Below, one piece after another: positions 17,105 to 25,903 of a DNA stretch of 64,000 bases. Origin of the DNA: Rhodothermaceae bacterium Tc-Br11_B2g6_7. GTDB taxonomy: Bacteria > Bacteroidota > Rhodothermia > Rhodothermales > Salinibacteraceae. The notes under the pieces were generated by a model. The model did not search any database and had not been told where the DNA came from. It saw nothing but the letters and a program-made list of their open reading frames with translations. A program made the translations under genes and the position numbers. Position 1 is the stretch's first letter. The number at the start of each line of letters is the position of its first letter. The stretch is from NCBI GenBank assembly GCA_001564055.1, contig LKNB01000005.1, positions 1-64,000 of the forward strand, written 5' to 3'.

Positions 17105-17416
17105 TGGTACGGGTGGTGGGACTCGAACCCACAAGGAGGATTGTCCTCCATCGGATTTTCGTACCCGCTACAGTTTGCACTGCCGGCCACTGCCGTTTGG
17201 GGTCTGGACTTTCTCTTCGCCCTGCTCTGTAATCAGAGGGTAGGCGCTGCCCGTCAAGTCTCTACACGTTCTGCTGAGCCTGCACAGCGCAGCAGCTTCG
17301 CTCGGGATTACCGGTAAGGGCTTCCCCGATGTTGAGCAGTTCTACGCCCGCCGTTTCCGGCGGGGCACTCAAATTGCGCTTAAGTCCGATGCGTTTACCG
17401 ATTTCGCCACACCCGC
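17105..17416 (-). tRNA. tRNA-Leu(UAA), interrupted by a group I intron
   Basis: The 5' exon (17416-17382, 35 nt) begins GCGGGTG and has a D-arm GGCGAAATCGGTAAACGC and the anticodon stem TCGGA with CTT. The 3' exon (17159-17105, 55 nt) begins AAAATCCGA, has a long variable arm with a 6-bp stem (GGAGGA/TCCTCC), a T-arm GTGGG-TTCGAGT-CCCAC, acceptor CACCCGT, discriminator A and an encoded CCA. The acceptor pairs throughout apart from a G-U at position 1. Joined, the anticodon loop reads CTTAAAA, so the anticodon is UAA and the intron lies between positions 34 and 35, as in cyanobacterial and plastid tRNA-Leu(UAA). Ordinary tRNA finders may miss it. Confidence 0.93.
17160..17381 (-). ncRNA. Group I intron (IC3-like), 222 nt, in tRNA-Leu(UAA)
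   Basis: The self-splicing core is visible: P/Q as ATCGGGGAAGCCC and AATCCCGAGCGAAGC, R as GTGTAGAGACTTGACGGGC (about 17249-17267) and S as AAGAGAAAGTCC (17206-17217), with P7 pairing AGACT/AGTCC. The guide GAGT (17367-17370) pairs with the exon end ACTT, leaving the expected U-G pair at the 5' splice site. The last intron base is G (17160). P8 and other stems are present. There is no reading frame inside. The tail closely resembles the cyanobacterial tRNA-Leu intron in layout. Confidence 0.9.
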
Positions 17417-17427
17417 AACGTACCCAA

Positions 17428-17932
17428 TCAAAATATTTTGTATTTCTCAACAAGGCGATTCGCGCGTTGATAGTTCCCACCCTCTGGAGAAAGTCCCCAA
17501 CGAATCAGGGCCTGTCGAATGTTCTTGCTTTTGCGGAGCGCCTGCACAAACGCTGCTTCGGTGACGCGTTTTCCACTGCCAGCCTTATTCTTCCCACGGT
17601 AGTGTTCAGCTAAGGCATGACAGTTGGGACACAAGAGCGAAAGATTCTCACAGCAGTGGTTTTGAGCATTACCATCGCGGTGATGGAGTTCCAGCGGTAT
17701 GGGTTCACCCGCCCAGGTAGTTCTTTCGCAGCGCTCACAAACTCGTCTTCGCCGGCCCTGCTTAAGCAGCCGCTTAAGTAGCTTGTACGAGCTATAGGCG
17801 GGATGCTTACCGGCAAGAATATCGTCCAGTTTGTAGCGCCGGGTTTCACCACTCTTCTTGCGTGCCTCAGCCGAGAAGAAATACCCTCTTTTAAGCGCTG
17901 CAGATTTGATCCTTTACTTTACGGCTGGACAT
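17428..17932 (-). pseudogene. HNH endonuclease, frameshifted near its start
   Basis: One minus-strand frame codes for an HNH nuclease: VCERCERTTW (zinc Cys pair), ELHHRDGNAQN (HNH core), ENLSLLCPNCHALAEHYRGK, then a C-terminal segment IRQALIRWGLSPEGGNYQR that resembles the DNA-binding repeat often joined to such nucleases. That frame has no usable start: it opens after a TAA near 17914. The nearest ATG (17932) reads MSSRKVKDQI in a different frame and would need a one-base shift. So the gene is probably broken at its 5' end or truncated. Its stop is 11 bp upstream of the tRNA-Leu 5' end, and the palindrome CAAAATATTTTG (17429-17440) covers the junction. Base composition is more AT-rich than the neighbours. 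Confidence 0.7.
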
Positions 17933-18022
17933 ATGTGATTGACAACAGCGCTTGCCATTGGTCATTTCAAAGGGCCCGGGCGCGCCGCATCCATAGGCAC
18001 AAGAACGCATGGCAACATGTGA

Positions 18023-18132
18023 TTATTTGACGCTGGCTGAAAACTCTTCGCAGGCTGCGCGCAGTCGGATAACCTCCGCAACAGCTGCTGCTACCCCTGC
18101 CTCAAACGCCTTACCGTGAAGCTCCCCAGCTC
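18023..18132 (-). pseudogene. C-terminal remnant of an unidentified gene
   Basis: The minus strand reads ELHGKAFEAGVAAAVAEV then IRLRAACEEFSASVK and a TAA (18023-18025). The helical, well-biased residues look like a true protein C-terminus. An in-frame TGA cuts it off near 18132, while the preceding residues (SGERELG) continue in another frame. No intact gene lies between 17933 and 18309; the rest of that stretch shows nothing I can name. Confidence 0.35.
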
Positions 18133-18309
18133 ACGCTCGCCTGACTCGCTAACTTTTCAGGCAGAGCGTGGCAATCAAAGGTTGACGATGGATGATTTCA
18201 AACTATCCCACAGGGCTCGCGTTAGCAAGGGCCTTCTAAAATCGGTGGATGGCGGGGCGATACCCGCGGTGCACCGTTATTCACAGCCCTCTCCCAGCAC
18301 TCCTCTCGT

Positions 18310-19107
18310 ATGAACCGGCCGGCCGACGCTGTGCTCCGTACGCTGCGTGCCCATGCCGAAGCGGCGGCTGCACGGGCGCATGTGCCGTACACCCAAACAC
18401 CGGAAGGGGCGCTGCTACTCCTCTCCGATGGGACGTACGTGCCCGGCGTGCGCGTAGAGAGTGCCACGTTTTCACTGCTGATCCCTCCTCTGCTGGGCGC
18501 GCTCACCACAGCTACCGCAGCCGGGCGGCGCGATGTGGTGGCCGCGGTCATGCCCCGCCCGCTGACGGCCGATGAGGCGCTACTCGTCCGGCAGGCGCTG
18601 GACGGGCCGTTTGATGCTACTGCCGACGGCACAGCGCTGCGCACGACCGCCGCGTTGCCGCCCGTGGGCGAGCGGCTGGATCCGCGGCTCCCGGGAGCGC
18701 CCCCTGCAGACGACGCGGCGGGACTCCGGTGGGCGCGTGAGGTGGCCGAGCGGGCGCATGTACCCGATTCCAACTTTCCCGTGGGCTGCGTGCTGGAGAC
18801 CACCGACGGCGCCTTTCTGCCAGGCGTAAACGTAGAGCACCCCGACTGGGCCCGCATCTTGTGTGCCGAGCGCACAGTCCTCAGCACCGCGCTAACGTAC
18901 GGGCTCACCCCAAAAAGGCTGTACCTGACCTGCCTGCGCGACGACAACGGTAGCCCGTGTGGGGCGTGCCGGCAACTCCTCGTCGAGCATGCGCCCGGCC
19001 TCCCGGTGGTCATGGACCGCGGCGCGGCGCCACCCGAGCATACTACGCCCGGCCAGCTCCTCCCCGGCGCCTTTAGCGGCGACGCCCTCACTACCCCTCT
19101 GGCCTGA
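18310..19107 (+). CDS. cdd: Cytidine deaminase, two-domain form
   Basis: The 265-residue protein holds two cytidine deaminase-like halves. The C-terminal half is catalytic: CAE (Cys185, Glu187) and PCGAC (Cys217, Cys220) give the zinc ligands and proton shuttle, with FPVGCVLETTDG and PGVNVEH for substrate binding. The N-terminal half keeps only echoes (HVPYTQTPEGALLLLSDG, VPGVRVE) and lacks the zinc motif. It would convert cytidine and deoxycytidine to the uridines in pyrimidine salvage. Its stop lies 1 bp before the next start, suggesting an operon with the antiporter. Confidence 0.85.
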   Translation: MNRPADAVLRTLRAHAEAAAARAHVPYTQTPEGALLLLSDGTYVPGVRVESATFSLLIPPLLGALTTATAAGRRDVVAAVMPRPLTADEALLVRQALDGPFDATADGTALRTTAALPPVGERLDPRLPGAPPADDAAGLRWAREVAERAHVPDSNFPVGCVLETTDGAFLPGVNVEHPDWARILCAERTVLSTALTYGLTPKRLYLTCLRDDNGSPCGACRQLLVEHAPGLPVVMDRGAAPPEHTTPGQLLPGAFSGDALTTPLA

Positions 19108-19108
19108 T

Positions 19109-20086
19109 ATGCTGCTCTTTGCGGGTGCGCTCATTGGCGGACTGGTTGCGCTCTACTTCGGGGCCGACTGGCTGGTGCGCGGGTCTGTGGATCTTGCCCT
19201 GCGCTACAATATCCGACGCGCTATCATCGGGGTCACCATTGTAGCGCTGGGGACCTCCATGCCAGAGTTTGTCATCAGCCTGATTGCCGTAATTGAGGAT
19301 GCCTATACGCTGGCTGTAGGCAATATTGTGGGCTCCAACATCAGCAACGTGGGGTTTATCCTGGGGCTGGGCGCGCTGCTGGCCCCCATTCGCCTGACCC
19401 CCAGCCTCATCCGGCGCGAGTTTGCCTGGATGATGGGCGTGCTGATCGGGTTCTACTGGCTGTCCCTCAATGGGCAGATCGGGCGTCTTGAAGGTGGCGT
19501 GCTGCTCGTAGCCCTTGTGGCTTTTCTGGTGATGCTCTACCGCGGCCGGCACCAACTGGCGACCCCACGTCCAGCGGACGTCTCGCCTTCCGCATCCGCA
19601 GTAGCACCTCCCGTGGCCTCAGAACCGATCAAAAGCTTGTGGCGCGTTGCAGGGCTTGTGGGCGCTGGCATGCTCCTGCTGGGCGGAGGAGCACAGGCCG
19701 TTGTGTTTGGTGGGACAGGCCTGGCAGAGGCGCTGGGCGTAGATCCGCTTGTGGTAGGCCTCTCGGTGGTGGCCATCGGCAGCAGCCTGCCCGAGCTGGC
19801 CGCCTCGCTCGTGAGCCTGGCCCGCGACGAGGTGGACCTCTCTGTCGGCAATATCGTGGGTAGCAATATCCTGAATGTGGCCTTTGTGATGGGCGCGGTG
19901 GCACTGGTCCGGCCCGTGCCGGTCACCGACACCGTGGTGTCGTTTCACATGCCGGTGATGCTGGCCATCTGCGCGGTGCTCCCTGTGCTGGCCTTTCGGC
20001 GCGGCTACATTGAGCGCTGGGGCGGTGTCGCCCTGCTTGGTGCCTATGGCGCGTACTTGACGGCCCTGGCCCTGCCCTACCTGTAG
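19109..20086 (+). CDS. Calcium/sodium antiporter, YrbG/CaCA family
   Basis: The 325-residue inner-membrane protein shows the two alpha repeats of cation/calcium exchangers: GTSMPEFVISLIA with GNIVGSNISNVGFILG, and GSSLPELAASLVS with GNIVGSNILNVAFVMG. About ten membrane segments are predicted by eye, with a hydrophilic loop near residues 145-175. The ATG at 19109 is chosen because it begins directly with the first membrane segment, although the frame is open further upstream inside cdd. It likely exports Ca2+ in exchange for Na+ or H+, which suits a saline habitat. Confidence 0.92.
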   Translation: MLLFAGALIGGLVALYFGADWLVRGSVDLALRYNIRRAIIGVTIVALGTSMPEFVISLIAVIEDAYTLAVGNIVGSNISNVGFILGLGALLAPIRLTPSLIRREFAWMMGVLIGFYWLSLNGQIGRLEGGVLLVALVAFLVMLYRGRHQLATPRPADVSPSASAVAPPVASEPIKSLWRVAGLVGAGMLLLGGGAQAVVFGGTGLAEALGVDPLVVGLSVVAIGSSLPELAASLVSLARDEVDLSVGNIVGSNILNVAFVMGAVALVRPVPVTDTVVSFHMPVMLAICAVLPVLAFRRGYIERWGGVALLGAYGAYLTALALPYL

Positions 20087-20187
20087 CGTAGCCAGAGGGC
20101 TGGCTGGATCCATCCGGGGCTGCCACGCGTGCATCCTGTCCGCGTCTGTTGTGGGCGCTCGCCTTGCTGCTTGCTCTTCTACCCCCC

Positions 20188-22335
20188 ATGTCGTTTTCCC
20201 TCGGGTTTTCGCCCTTCCTCTTGCTGGTCAGCCTGCTGGGCGCAGGGGGACTCACCTACTGGATGTACCAGACCGCCGCCCCGACCGTCACGGGATGGCA
20301 GCGGCGCGGGCTGATGGCGCTCCGCTTCTCGGCGCTGGCGGTGCTCTTGTTTTTGTTGATGGAGCCCATCTGGCAGCGGATCACAGAAGACGAGCAGCCG
20401 CCCGTGCTGGCCGTGCTGGTGGACAACACCCTTAGCCTGAGCGGGGAAGGCCGGGACGATGACGCCGGCGCGGACCTCCCCGATCAGGTGCGCCGGGCGG
20501 TGGAACAGGTCCCTTCGATTGATGGCGAGCTGCGCTTCTTTTCGTTCGGGAGCGCCCTCAACACCCTGCCGGATGGGGCCGGTCTGGCGGCCGAAGCTCT
20601 TCGCTTCGACGAGGAGCGCACCAACCTGTCCGCAGGGCTGGAGGGCGTACGCGAGCGCCTCCGGACCGACAACCTGCGCGGGGTCGTGGTGATTTCAGAT
20701 GGCCTCTACAACACCGGCCGCAATCCGCTTGCCATCGCCGAGCGCTATCCGCACCCCATCCACACGGTCGTCGTGGGCGACACCACGCAGCAGCGCGACG
20801 TGCAGGTGCAACGCGCTTCTACCAACGACATCGCCTACGTAGATGTGGAGCAGCCCGTCGAGGCCGTCATCCGCGCCACGGCCGCCACCGGCGAGTCCGT
20901 GCAGGTGAGCCTGCACGATGGCGATACGGTGCTGGACGAGCAATCCGTCACGCTGCCAGAAGGGGATGGCGAGCGCCGCGTGACCCTCACCTTCACCCCT
21001 GCGGCGGAAGGCCTGCAGCAGCTGGACGTGGTGGTCTCCAGCATCCCCGAGCAGGTCACCGACCGCAACAACCGGCGCACGCTCAGCACGCAGGTGCTGG
21101 AGCGGCGGCGGCAGGTGGTGCTGGTGAGCGGCAGCCTCACGCCCACCACCGGGGCTGTGCGGCGCGCCCTGGAAGCTGACGAAGACATCGAGCTCCAGTC
21201 CTTTACCCAGCGGGGGCCCGGCGGCTTTTACGAAGGAGCGCTGCCCGACACCTTTGGGGACGTCAGCGTCATTGTGCTGGTCGGGTTTCCCGGGCCAGCC
21301 ACCACGGCCACGGAGCGCGCACCGATCGCCGCTGCGGTAAACGACGGCACGCCGGTCCTCTACCTGCACGAGCGGCAAGCCGACCTCGACGGCCTGGCCG
21401 ACGCTTTTGGCGACGCCCTGCCGGCCCGGCCCGATGGGCGCTCGACGGCAGCAACCAGCGCGCGTCCCGTGCTCACCCCGGACGGCCGCGCTCACCCGGT
21501 GTTTGACGGGCTGCCCGACGCCCTGGCCGACCTCGCCCGGCTGCCTCCGCTACCCTACCCTGCGGCCGATTGGCAGGTCAGCCCGGATGCACGCCTCCTG
21601 ATGGAGACCGACGCGGAGGCCCCATTGCTGGCGCTGCGGAGTCGTGCCGGACAGCGCTCGGCCGCCTGGCTCGGTACGCGCCTGTGGTCGTGGTTTACGC
21701 TCCCAGAGGAATTGGCTACTCTTGACGCGCTCGCCCCTACCATGACGGCCAACCTCATCGAGTGGCTGGCCACGGCCGAGGATGACCGCCTCGTCCGCGT
21801 GGCCCCCACCCAGCTCCGCTTCAGCGGCGCAGAGGACGTCTCGTTTGAAGGGGAGGTCTATAACGAAAGCCTCAACCCGGTCCCCGACGCCACCGTGCAG
21901 CTCGAAATCGAGGCCCCCGACGGCGACACCTTTCCCTACACCATGCGCGCTACCGGCAACGGGCAATATGCGCTGGACGCCGGACGCCTGCCCGAGGGCG
22001 CATACCGATACACCGCCACGGCTACCCGCGACGACGCCACCCTCGGTACCGATACGGGCACGTTTCAGATCGAGCAGTCGGCGCTGGAGTTTATGCAGAC
22101 CCAGGCCGATGCGCCCTTCATGCGGCAACTCGCCGCGCGCTCCGGCGGTACGTTCTTCACGCCCGACGACGTGGCCGGGGTGGCCGATGCCGTAGCCACC
22201 GACGACCGCTTTGCGCCGGAGACCCGCACCCTTCGCTCCGAGACCCCGCTCTGGCACCTGCCCTACCTGCTGCTGCTCGTGGTGGCGCTCCTGGCGGCCG
22301 AGTGGGCCTGGCGCAAGCGGGCCGGACTGGTATAG
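20188..22335 (+). CDS. Membrane-anchored VWA-domain protein
   Basis: The roughly 715-residue protein has two N-terminal membrane segments, a VWA-like domain (about residues 75-220) with VLVDNTLSLS and VVISDGLYN, a long beta-rich periplasmic part, and one C-terminal membrane segment before RKRAGLV. The metal site is a DxTxS variant of the usual DxSxS. Such proteins in Bacteroidota and relatives resemble BatA-type proteins, but none of the usual partners (MoxR, DUF58) is adjacent. The ATG at 20188 is preferred over a TTG start at 20149. Function is unknown. Confidence 0.75.
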   Translation: MSFSLGFSPFLLLVSLLGAGGLTYWMYQTAAPTVTGWQRRGLMALRFSALAVLLFLLMEPIWQRITEDEQPPVLAVLVDNTLSLSGEGRDDDAGADLPDQVRRAVEQVPSIDGELRFFSFGSALNTLPDGAGLAAEALRFDEERTNLSAGLEGVRERLRTDNLRGVVVISDGLYNTGRNPLAIAERYPHPIHTVVVGDTTQQRDVQVQRASTNDIAYVDVEQPVEAVIRATAATGESVQVSLHDGDTVLDEQSVTLPEGDGERRVTLTFTPAAEGLQQLDVVVSSIPEQVTDRNNRRTLSTQVLERRRQVVLVSGSLTPTTGAVRRALEADEDIELQSFTQRGPGGFYEGALPDTFGDVSVIVLVGFPGPATTATERAPIAAAVNDGTPVLYLHERQADLDGLADAFGDALPARPDGRSTAATSARPVLTPDGRAHPVFDGLPDALADLARLPPLPYPAADWQVSPDARLLMETDAEAPLLALRSRAGQRSAAWLGTRLWSWFTLPEELATLDALAPTMTANLIEWLATAEDDRLVRVAPTQLRFSGAEDVSFEGEVYNESLNPVPDATVQLEIEAPDGDTFPYTMRATGNGQYALDAGRLPEGAYRYTATATRDDATLGTDTGTFQIEQSALEFMQTQADAPFMRQLAARSGGTFFTPDDVAGVADAVATDDRFAPETRTLRSETPLWHLPYLLLLVVALLAAEWAWRKRAGLV

Positions 22336-22495
22336 CACGCGGCCCCTGCTGCCCTGCCGGCACCGTTACGAAGGTGTTCCATCCGGCCCGACCTTCTGCC
22401 CTGCTTGGAAGTTAACATAACACTGTAATGGCACAGCGTTACGCTTTCCTGTTTCAGGCTTCTCATCCGTCTTTTCCATCAACGCACGACCTTTT

Positions 22496-23734
22496 ATGGA
22501 TGCTGATATCGCCGTCCAACCCGTTCCTGCTCGCACCCTTGGCGAGATTCACTCCCTGGACGATCTGCCTGAGGCCTTTACGCGATTCCTGACGTCTACG
22601 CGCCGCCACCTACATCAGCATCCAGAAGTCGGGTTCAAGGAGAAGGATACCTCCGCCCTCATCCGAGAGACGCTTGAATCCTACGGACTGGAGGTCCACG
22701 GTCCGCTGGCTGGAACTGGATTATACGTCGATATTAATGGGCAGGGGCCCGGCCACAGCATAGGCTACCGGGCCGATATTGACGCCCTTCCGCAGCAAGA
22801 CGGGAAGCATGTGCCCTATGCCTCGATGCGCAGCGGCGTAGCCCACCTCTGTGGCCACGACGCCCACACCTCCGTAGGCATCGGCGTCGCCCTGCTGCTG
22901 CACGCCCTGCGCGATCGCTTCAACGGCACTGTACGCGTGTTTTTTCAGCCCAACGAAGAAGGGACCCCCAGCGGCGCCCCGCGCATGATCCAGGATGGCG
23001 TGCTGGAGGGCCTCGAAGCGGTCTATGCCATCCACGTGGACCCCACGCTGGAGCTGGGGCGCTTTGGGCTGGTGGAGGGGGCCGCGACGGCCTCGGCCGA
23101 CCGGTTCACCATCACGCTGGAGGCGCCCAGCAGTGGACACTCCGCCCGTCCGCACGAGTCGGTGGATACCCTCTGGGTGACGACCCAGGTGCTGAACACG
23201 CTCTACCAACTCGTCGGCCGCGTGAGCGACCCACGGCTGCCAGCGGTGTTCACGCCCACCTGGATTCGTGCAGGCGACGCGTACAACGTGATTCCACACG
23301 AACTCCGCCTGGGCGGCACGCTCCGCTGCCAGAGCCTGGCCGACCGTGATCAGCTCATCCGCAAGATCAAACAAATTGCCACGCAAACCGCAGGCATCCA
23401 TGGGGCCTCTGTCGAGGTGAAGCTGGAAACCGGCTCCCCGCCCGTCATCAACGATTCCGAACTGATCGATAATGTGCGCCGCAGTATCCGGGAGCAATCC
23501 GGCGACAGCGCGATCTACGAGATCGAGCTTTCCAGTATGGGCGGCGAGGACTTCGCCCACTACCTCTCCCACGTACCCGGCGCGCTGATACGCATCGGCA
23601 CCGCCTCCGGGCCCGAAACGCGCTACCCCCTCCACGACTCAAACTTCGACATCGACGAGCGCGCCCTCGTCCCGGCCGCCCGCCTCATGACGCATGCCCT
23701 TATGCGGCACTTGGAGCAATCCCCACTCCACTAA
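22496..23734 (+). CDS. M20-family amidohydrolase (N-acyl-amino acid hydrolase-like)
   Basis: The 412-residue protein belongs to the M20D group of metal-dependent amidohydrolases that remove acyl groups from amino acids or conjugates. It shows HQHPEVGFKE, YRADIDALP, LCGHDAHTSVGIG (metal ligands), QPNEEGTPSGAPRMI with the catalytic Glu, AIHVDP, GHSARPHESVDT in the lid domain, and SMGGEDFAHYL. The acyl group cannot be told from the sequence. It stands alone, with a 160-bp upstream region that holds no other gene. Confidence 0.88.
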   Translation: MDADIAVQPVPARTLGEIHSLDDLPEAFTRFLTSTRRHLHQHPEVGFKEKDTSALIRETLESYGLEVHGPLAGTGLYVDINGQGPGHSIGYRADIDALPQQDGKHVPYASMRSGVAHLCGHDAHTSVGIGVALLLHALRDRFNGTVRVFFQPNEEGTPSGAPRMIQDGVLEGLEAVYAIHVDPTLELGRFGLVEGAATASADRFTITLEAPSSGHSARPHESVDTLWVTTQVLNTLYQLVGRVSDPRLPAVFTPTWIRAGDAYNVIPHELRLGGTLRCQSLADRDQLIRKIKQIATQTAGIHGASVEVKLETGSPPVINDSELIDNVRRSIREQSGDSAIYEIELSSMGGEDFAHYLSHVPGALIRIGTASGPETRYPLHDSNFDIDERALVPAARLMTHALMRHLEQSPLH

Positions 23735-23738
23735 TCGC

Positions 23739-23776
23739 GCAACCCAGCCTCGGCTGTTGCAACCCACACACGTGTG
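23739..23776. repeat. Hairpin and palindrome between M20 and LTD genes
   Basis: GCAAC/GTTGC and AGCC/GGCT (23739-23760) can form a stem with one bulged C and a 2-nt loop. A perfect palindrome CACACGTGTG follows at 23767-23776. No T run follows the hairpin; the palindrome could be an operator for the LTD gene that begins 50 bp later. Confidence 0.3.
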
Positions 23777-23825
23777 AGGGAAATTACCCGATACCACGGT
23801 AGGCGCGTTCACTTGGGAGGTTGCG

Positions 23826-25715
23826 ATGGGACATGCACGCAGGAGGATGGCGACGGCTGTATCTATGGTCGGGCTGGTGCTTGGCCTGATGCTCGGTTGG
23901 GCTGTTGAGGCCCACGCGCAGCACACCTGGAGCGACGATTTTGCCGACGGCGACTTCACCGCGAACCCTGCGTGGACGGGCACCACGGATCGCTGGACGA
24001 TCGCGCCGCTGAACGGGCAGCCCGCCCTACGCACCGACGGCGTGGCCGCGGCCGACACCCTCTACCTTGCCACCGCATCCCCCGTCAGCTTTGGCTCGTG
24101 GGCCTTTACGTTCGCGCAGGTGGACGTCAACCTGAGCATCTTTAACGGCGCCCGCGTCTTTCTCCTGGCCGACACCGATGTACTGGACGGGCCTGTGCGC
24201 GGGTACTATTTGCAGATGGGCACGAACAACAGCAACGAGGTGCGGCTTTACCGCATGGACGGGGATCCGCGGACGGCCCGCACCGAATTGGGCCGCAGCG
24301 CTCCGATCCTTGACGGCACCGACAACCAACTCGCGCTTGCCGTCACCCGCGACCCCGACGGCACCTGGGAGGTGCGCATCGATGGCACCCTGGCTTTTAC
24401 TGCCACCGACGACACCTACGCCTTTAGCCAGCACTTCGGGGTATGGGCCAAGCACACGGCTTCCGCTCCGGCCAACCTCTACTTCGACGACTTCGTGGTA
24501 AGCGGAGCCACGGGCCCGGTGTCGCCTGACCCGCTTACGGTGCGCGGAGCAGAGCAGGTGGCGGAGCGTGTGGCCGAGTTGGCGCTTTCGGCTCCGGTTG
24601 ACCTGCGCCCTCTCGCTCCCGGAGACGTGCGGCTGGATGACGGCACCCCGGCCGTCGCCATCGACGCTATGGACGACGGCCGGCTGCTGCGGCTGTCCTT
24701 CGATGAGCCCCTGCGCGGTGCCACGCTGGCCATCGACCGGCTGCGCGACTTTGCCGGGCGCGAGCTTACCGATGTGCAGGTGCCCCTCGCCCACTGGCCC
24801 GCCCCTGGCGAGCTGCTGCTGAACGAGATTATGTACAACCCCCGCGTGGACCGCTTCGACCCCACACCCGACCAGCCCTCGTACGTGGAGCTCGTCAACA
24901 CCAGCCCGCACGTGATCAGCCTTCGCCACCTCCGCTGGGCCGGCCTGGAGGATGTCCATGGCATGGCCGACACCCTGCACGTCGGCCAGCCCTTCACCCC
25001 CGTGCAGCCCGGAGGCTACGTCGTCATTGCCGCCGAGCCCAACGCCGCCCCGGATGAGATCCCCTCCACGCGCCTCTATCAGGCTTTTCCAGACTTTCCG
25101 TGGGGCGTGCCTAACGTGACGCTCCTGACGCTCTCCCGCAGTACCCTCGGCCTGCGGAATAGCGGTGACCGTATCGAACTGTTTGGCTCGGGGCCCGAGG
25201 CCATTGATGCCGTCACGTATGCCCCCTCCTGGCATCATCCCGGCGTGCAGCAAACCGCTGGCCGGGCCCTGGAGCGCCTGCACCTCCACCGCGCCACCAA
25301 CGACGCGCGGAACTGGACCACCTCCGTGGCTGCGGACGGAGGAACCCCAGGCCGGCGCAACAGCGTCTTTCTGGAAGACCCTCGCCCGCTCACGGCGGAA
25401 GCATTGGCCGTTCGCCCCTCGCCTTTTTTTCCGGAGGGACAGGGAAGCGAGCGGTTTGCCGTTATCCAGTTTCAGTTGCGGAGCCCGGTGAGCAGCGTCC
25501 GTGTGCGTATCTACGATACCGCCGGACGCCTCGTACGCACCCTTGAAGAGGCCCGCCTCGTGGCGCAGACGGGTGAGCTGCTGTGGGACGGACGAGGCGA
25601 TCGGGGGCAGCGCCTGCGCATGGGGCCCTATATTGTGCACCTCGAAGCCGTCGACGAAGCAGAAGGGCGCATCGAGACGCATCGTGCACCTGTGGTCCTG
25701 GCTCGGCCGATGTAG
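23826..25715 (+). CDS. Secreted lamin-tail-domain protein with FlgD-like C-terminus
   Basis: The 629-residue protein starts with a signal peptide (hydrophobic to about residue 37, ending EAHAQ). Residues 38-225 look like a concanavalin-type beta-sandwich (WSDDFADGDF, LYFDDFVVSG). A lamin-tail domain follows near residues 330-500 (LLLNEIMYNPRVD, YVELVNTS, GGYVVIAAEPN). The C-terminus (VRIYDTAGRLVRTL, ELLWDGRGDRGQ, GPYIVHLEA) is a FlgD/Ig-like domain typical of surface or type-IX-like secreted proteins in Bacteroidota. It is likely an outer surface or secreted protein of unknown ligand. Confidence 0.82.
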   Translation: MGHARRRMATAVSMVGLVLGLMLGWAVEAHAQHTWSDDFADGDFTANPAWTGTTDRWTIAPLNGQPALRTDGVAAADTLYLATASPVSFGSWAFTFAQVDVNLSIFNGARVFLLADTDVLDGPVRGYYLQMGTNNSNEVRLYRMDGDPRTARTELGRSAPILDGTDNQLALAVTRDPDGTWEVRIDGTLAFTATDDTYAFSQHFGVWAKHTASAPANLYFDDFVVSGATGPVSPDPLTVRGAEQVAERVAELALSAPVDLRPLAPGDVRLDDGTPAVAIDAMDDGRLLRLSFDEPLRGATLAIDRLRDFAGRELTDVQVPLAHWPAPGELLLNEIMYNPRVDRFDPTPDQPSYVELVNTSPHVISLRHLRWAGLEDVHGMADTLHVGQPFTPVQPGGYVVIAAEPNAAPDEIPSTRLYQAFPDFPWGVPNVTLLTLSRSTLGLRNSGDRIELFGSGPEAIDAVTYAPSWHHPGVQQTAGRALERLHLHRATNDARNWTTSVAADGGTPGRRNSVFLEDPRPLTAEALAVRPSPFFPEGQGSERFAVIQFQLRSPVSSVRVRIYDTAGRLVRTLEEARLVAQTGELLWDGRGDRGQRLRMGPYIVHLEAVDEAEGRIETHRAPVVLARPM

Positions 25716-25903
25716 GAGGCTACACGTGCGCAGCGTGCCCCAATCGGAGCCCCTGATGTAGCGTTTACGGGCTGCGCCTCACCCATAACGGGTGGAACAG
25801 CTATTTCATGGGGTCGTTTGACTTCCAGTACCAAGACCATCGCATCGACAGGCTGCTCTGCCCCTTCAGCAGCCTTCCTGACGACGACAACCACACCGAT
25901 AGT

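Noticed and set aside
17050..17232. A 60-residue plus-strand frame over the tRNA 3' exon and intron end
   Set aside because: The sequence is explained by the tRNA and group I intron on the minus strand.
17378..17384. GCTTAAG at the 5' exon-intron junction also occurs twice, inverted, in the HNH gene (17761-17778)
   Set aside because: A 7-bp match is expected by chance; there is no evidence it is a nuclease recognition site.
24027..25682. A 551-residue open frame antisense to the LTD protein gene
   Set aside because: His/Gly/Val-rich shadow sequence; the plus strand has a signal peptide and recognisable domains.
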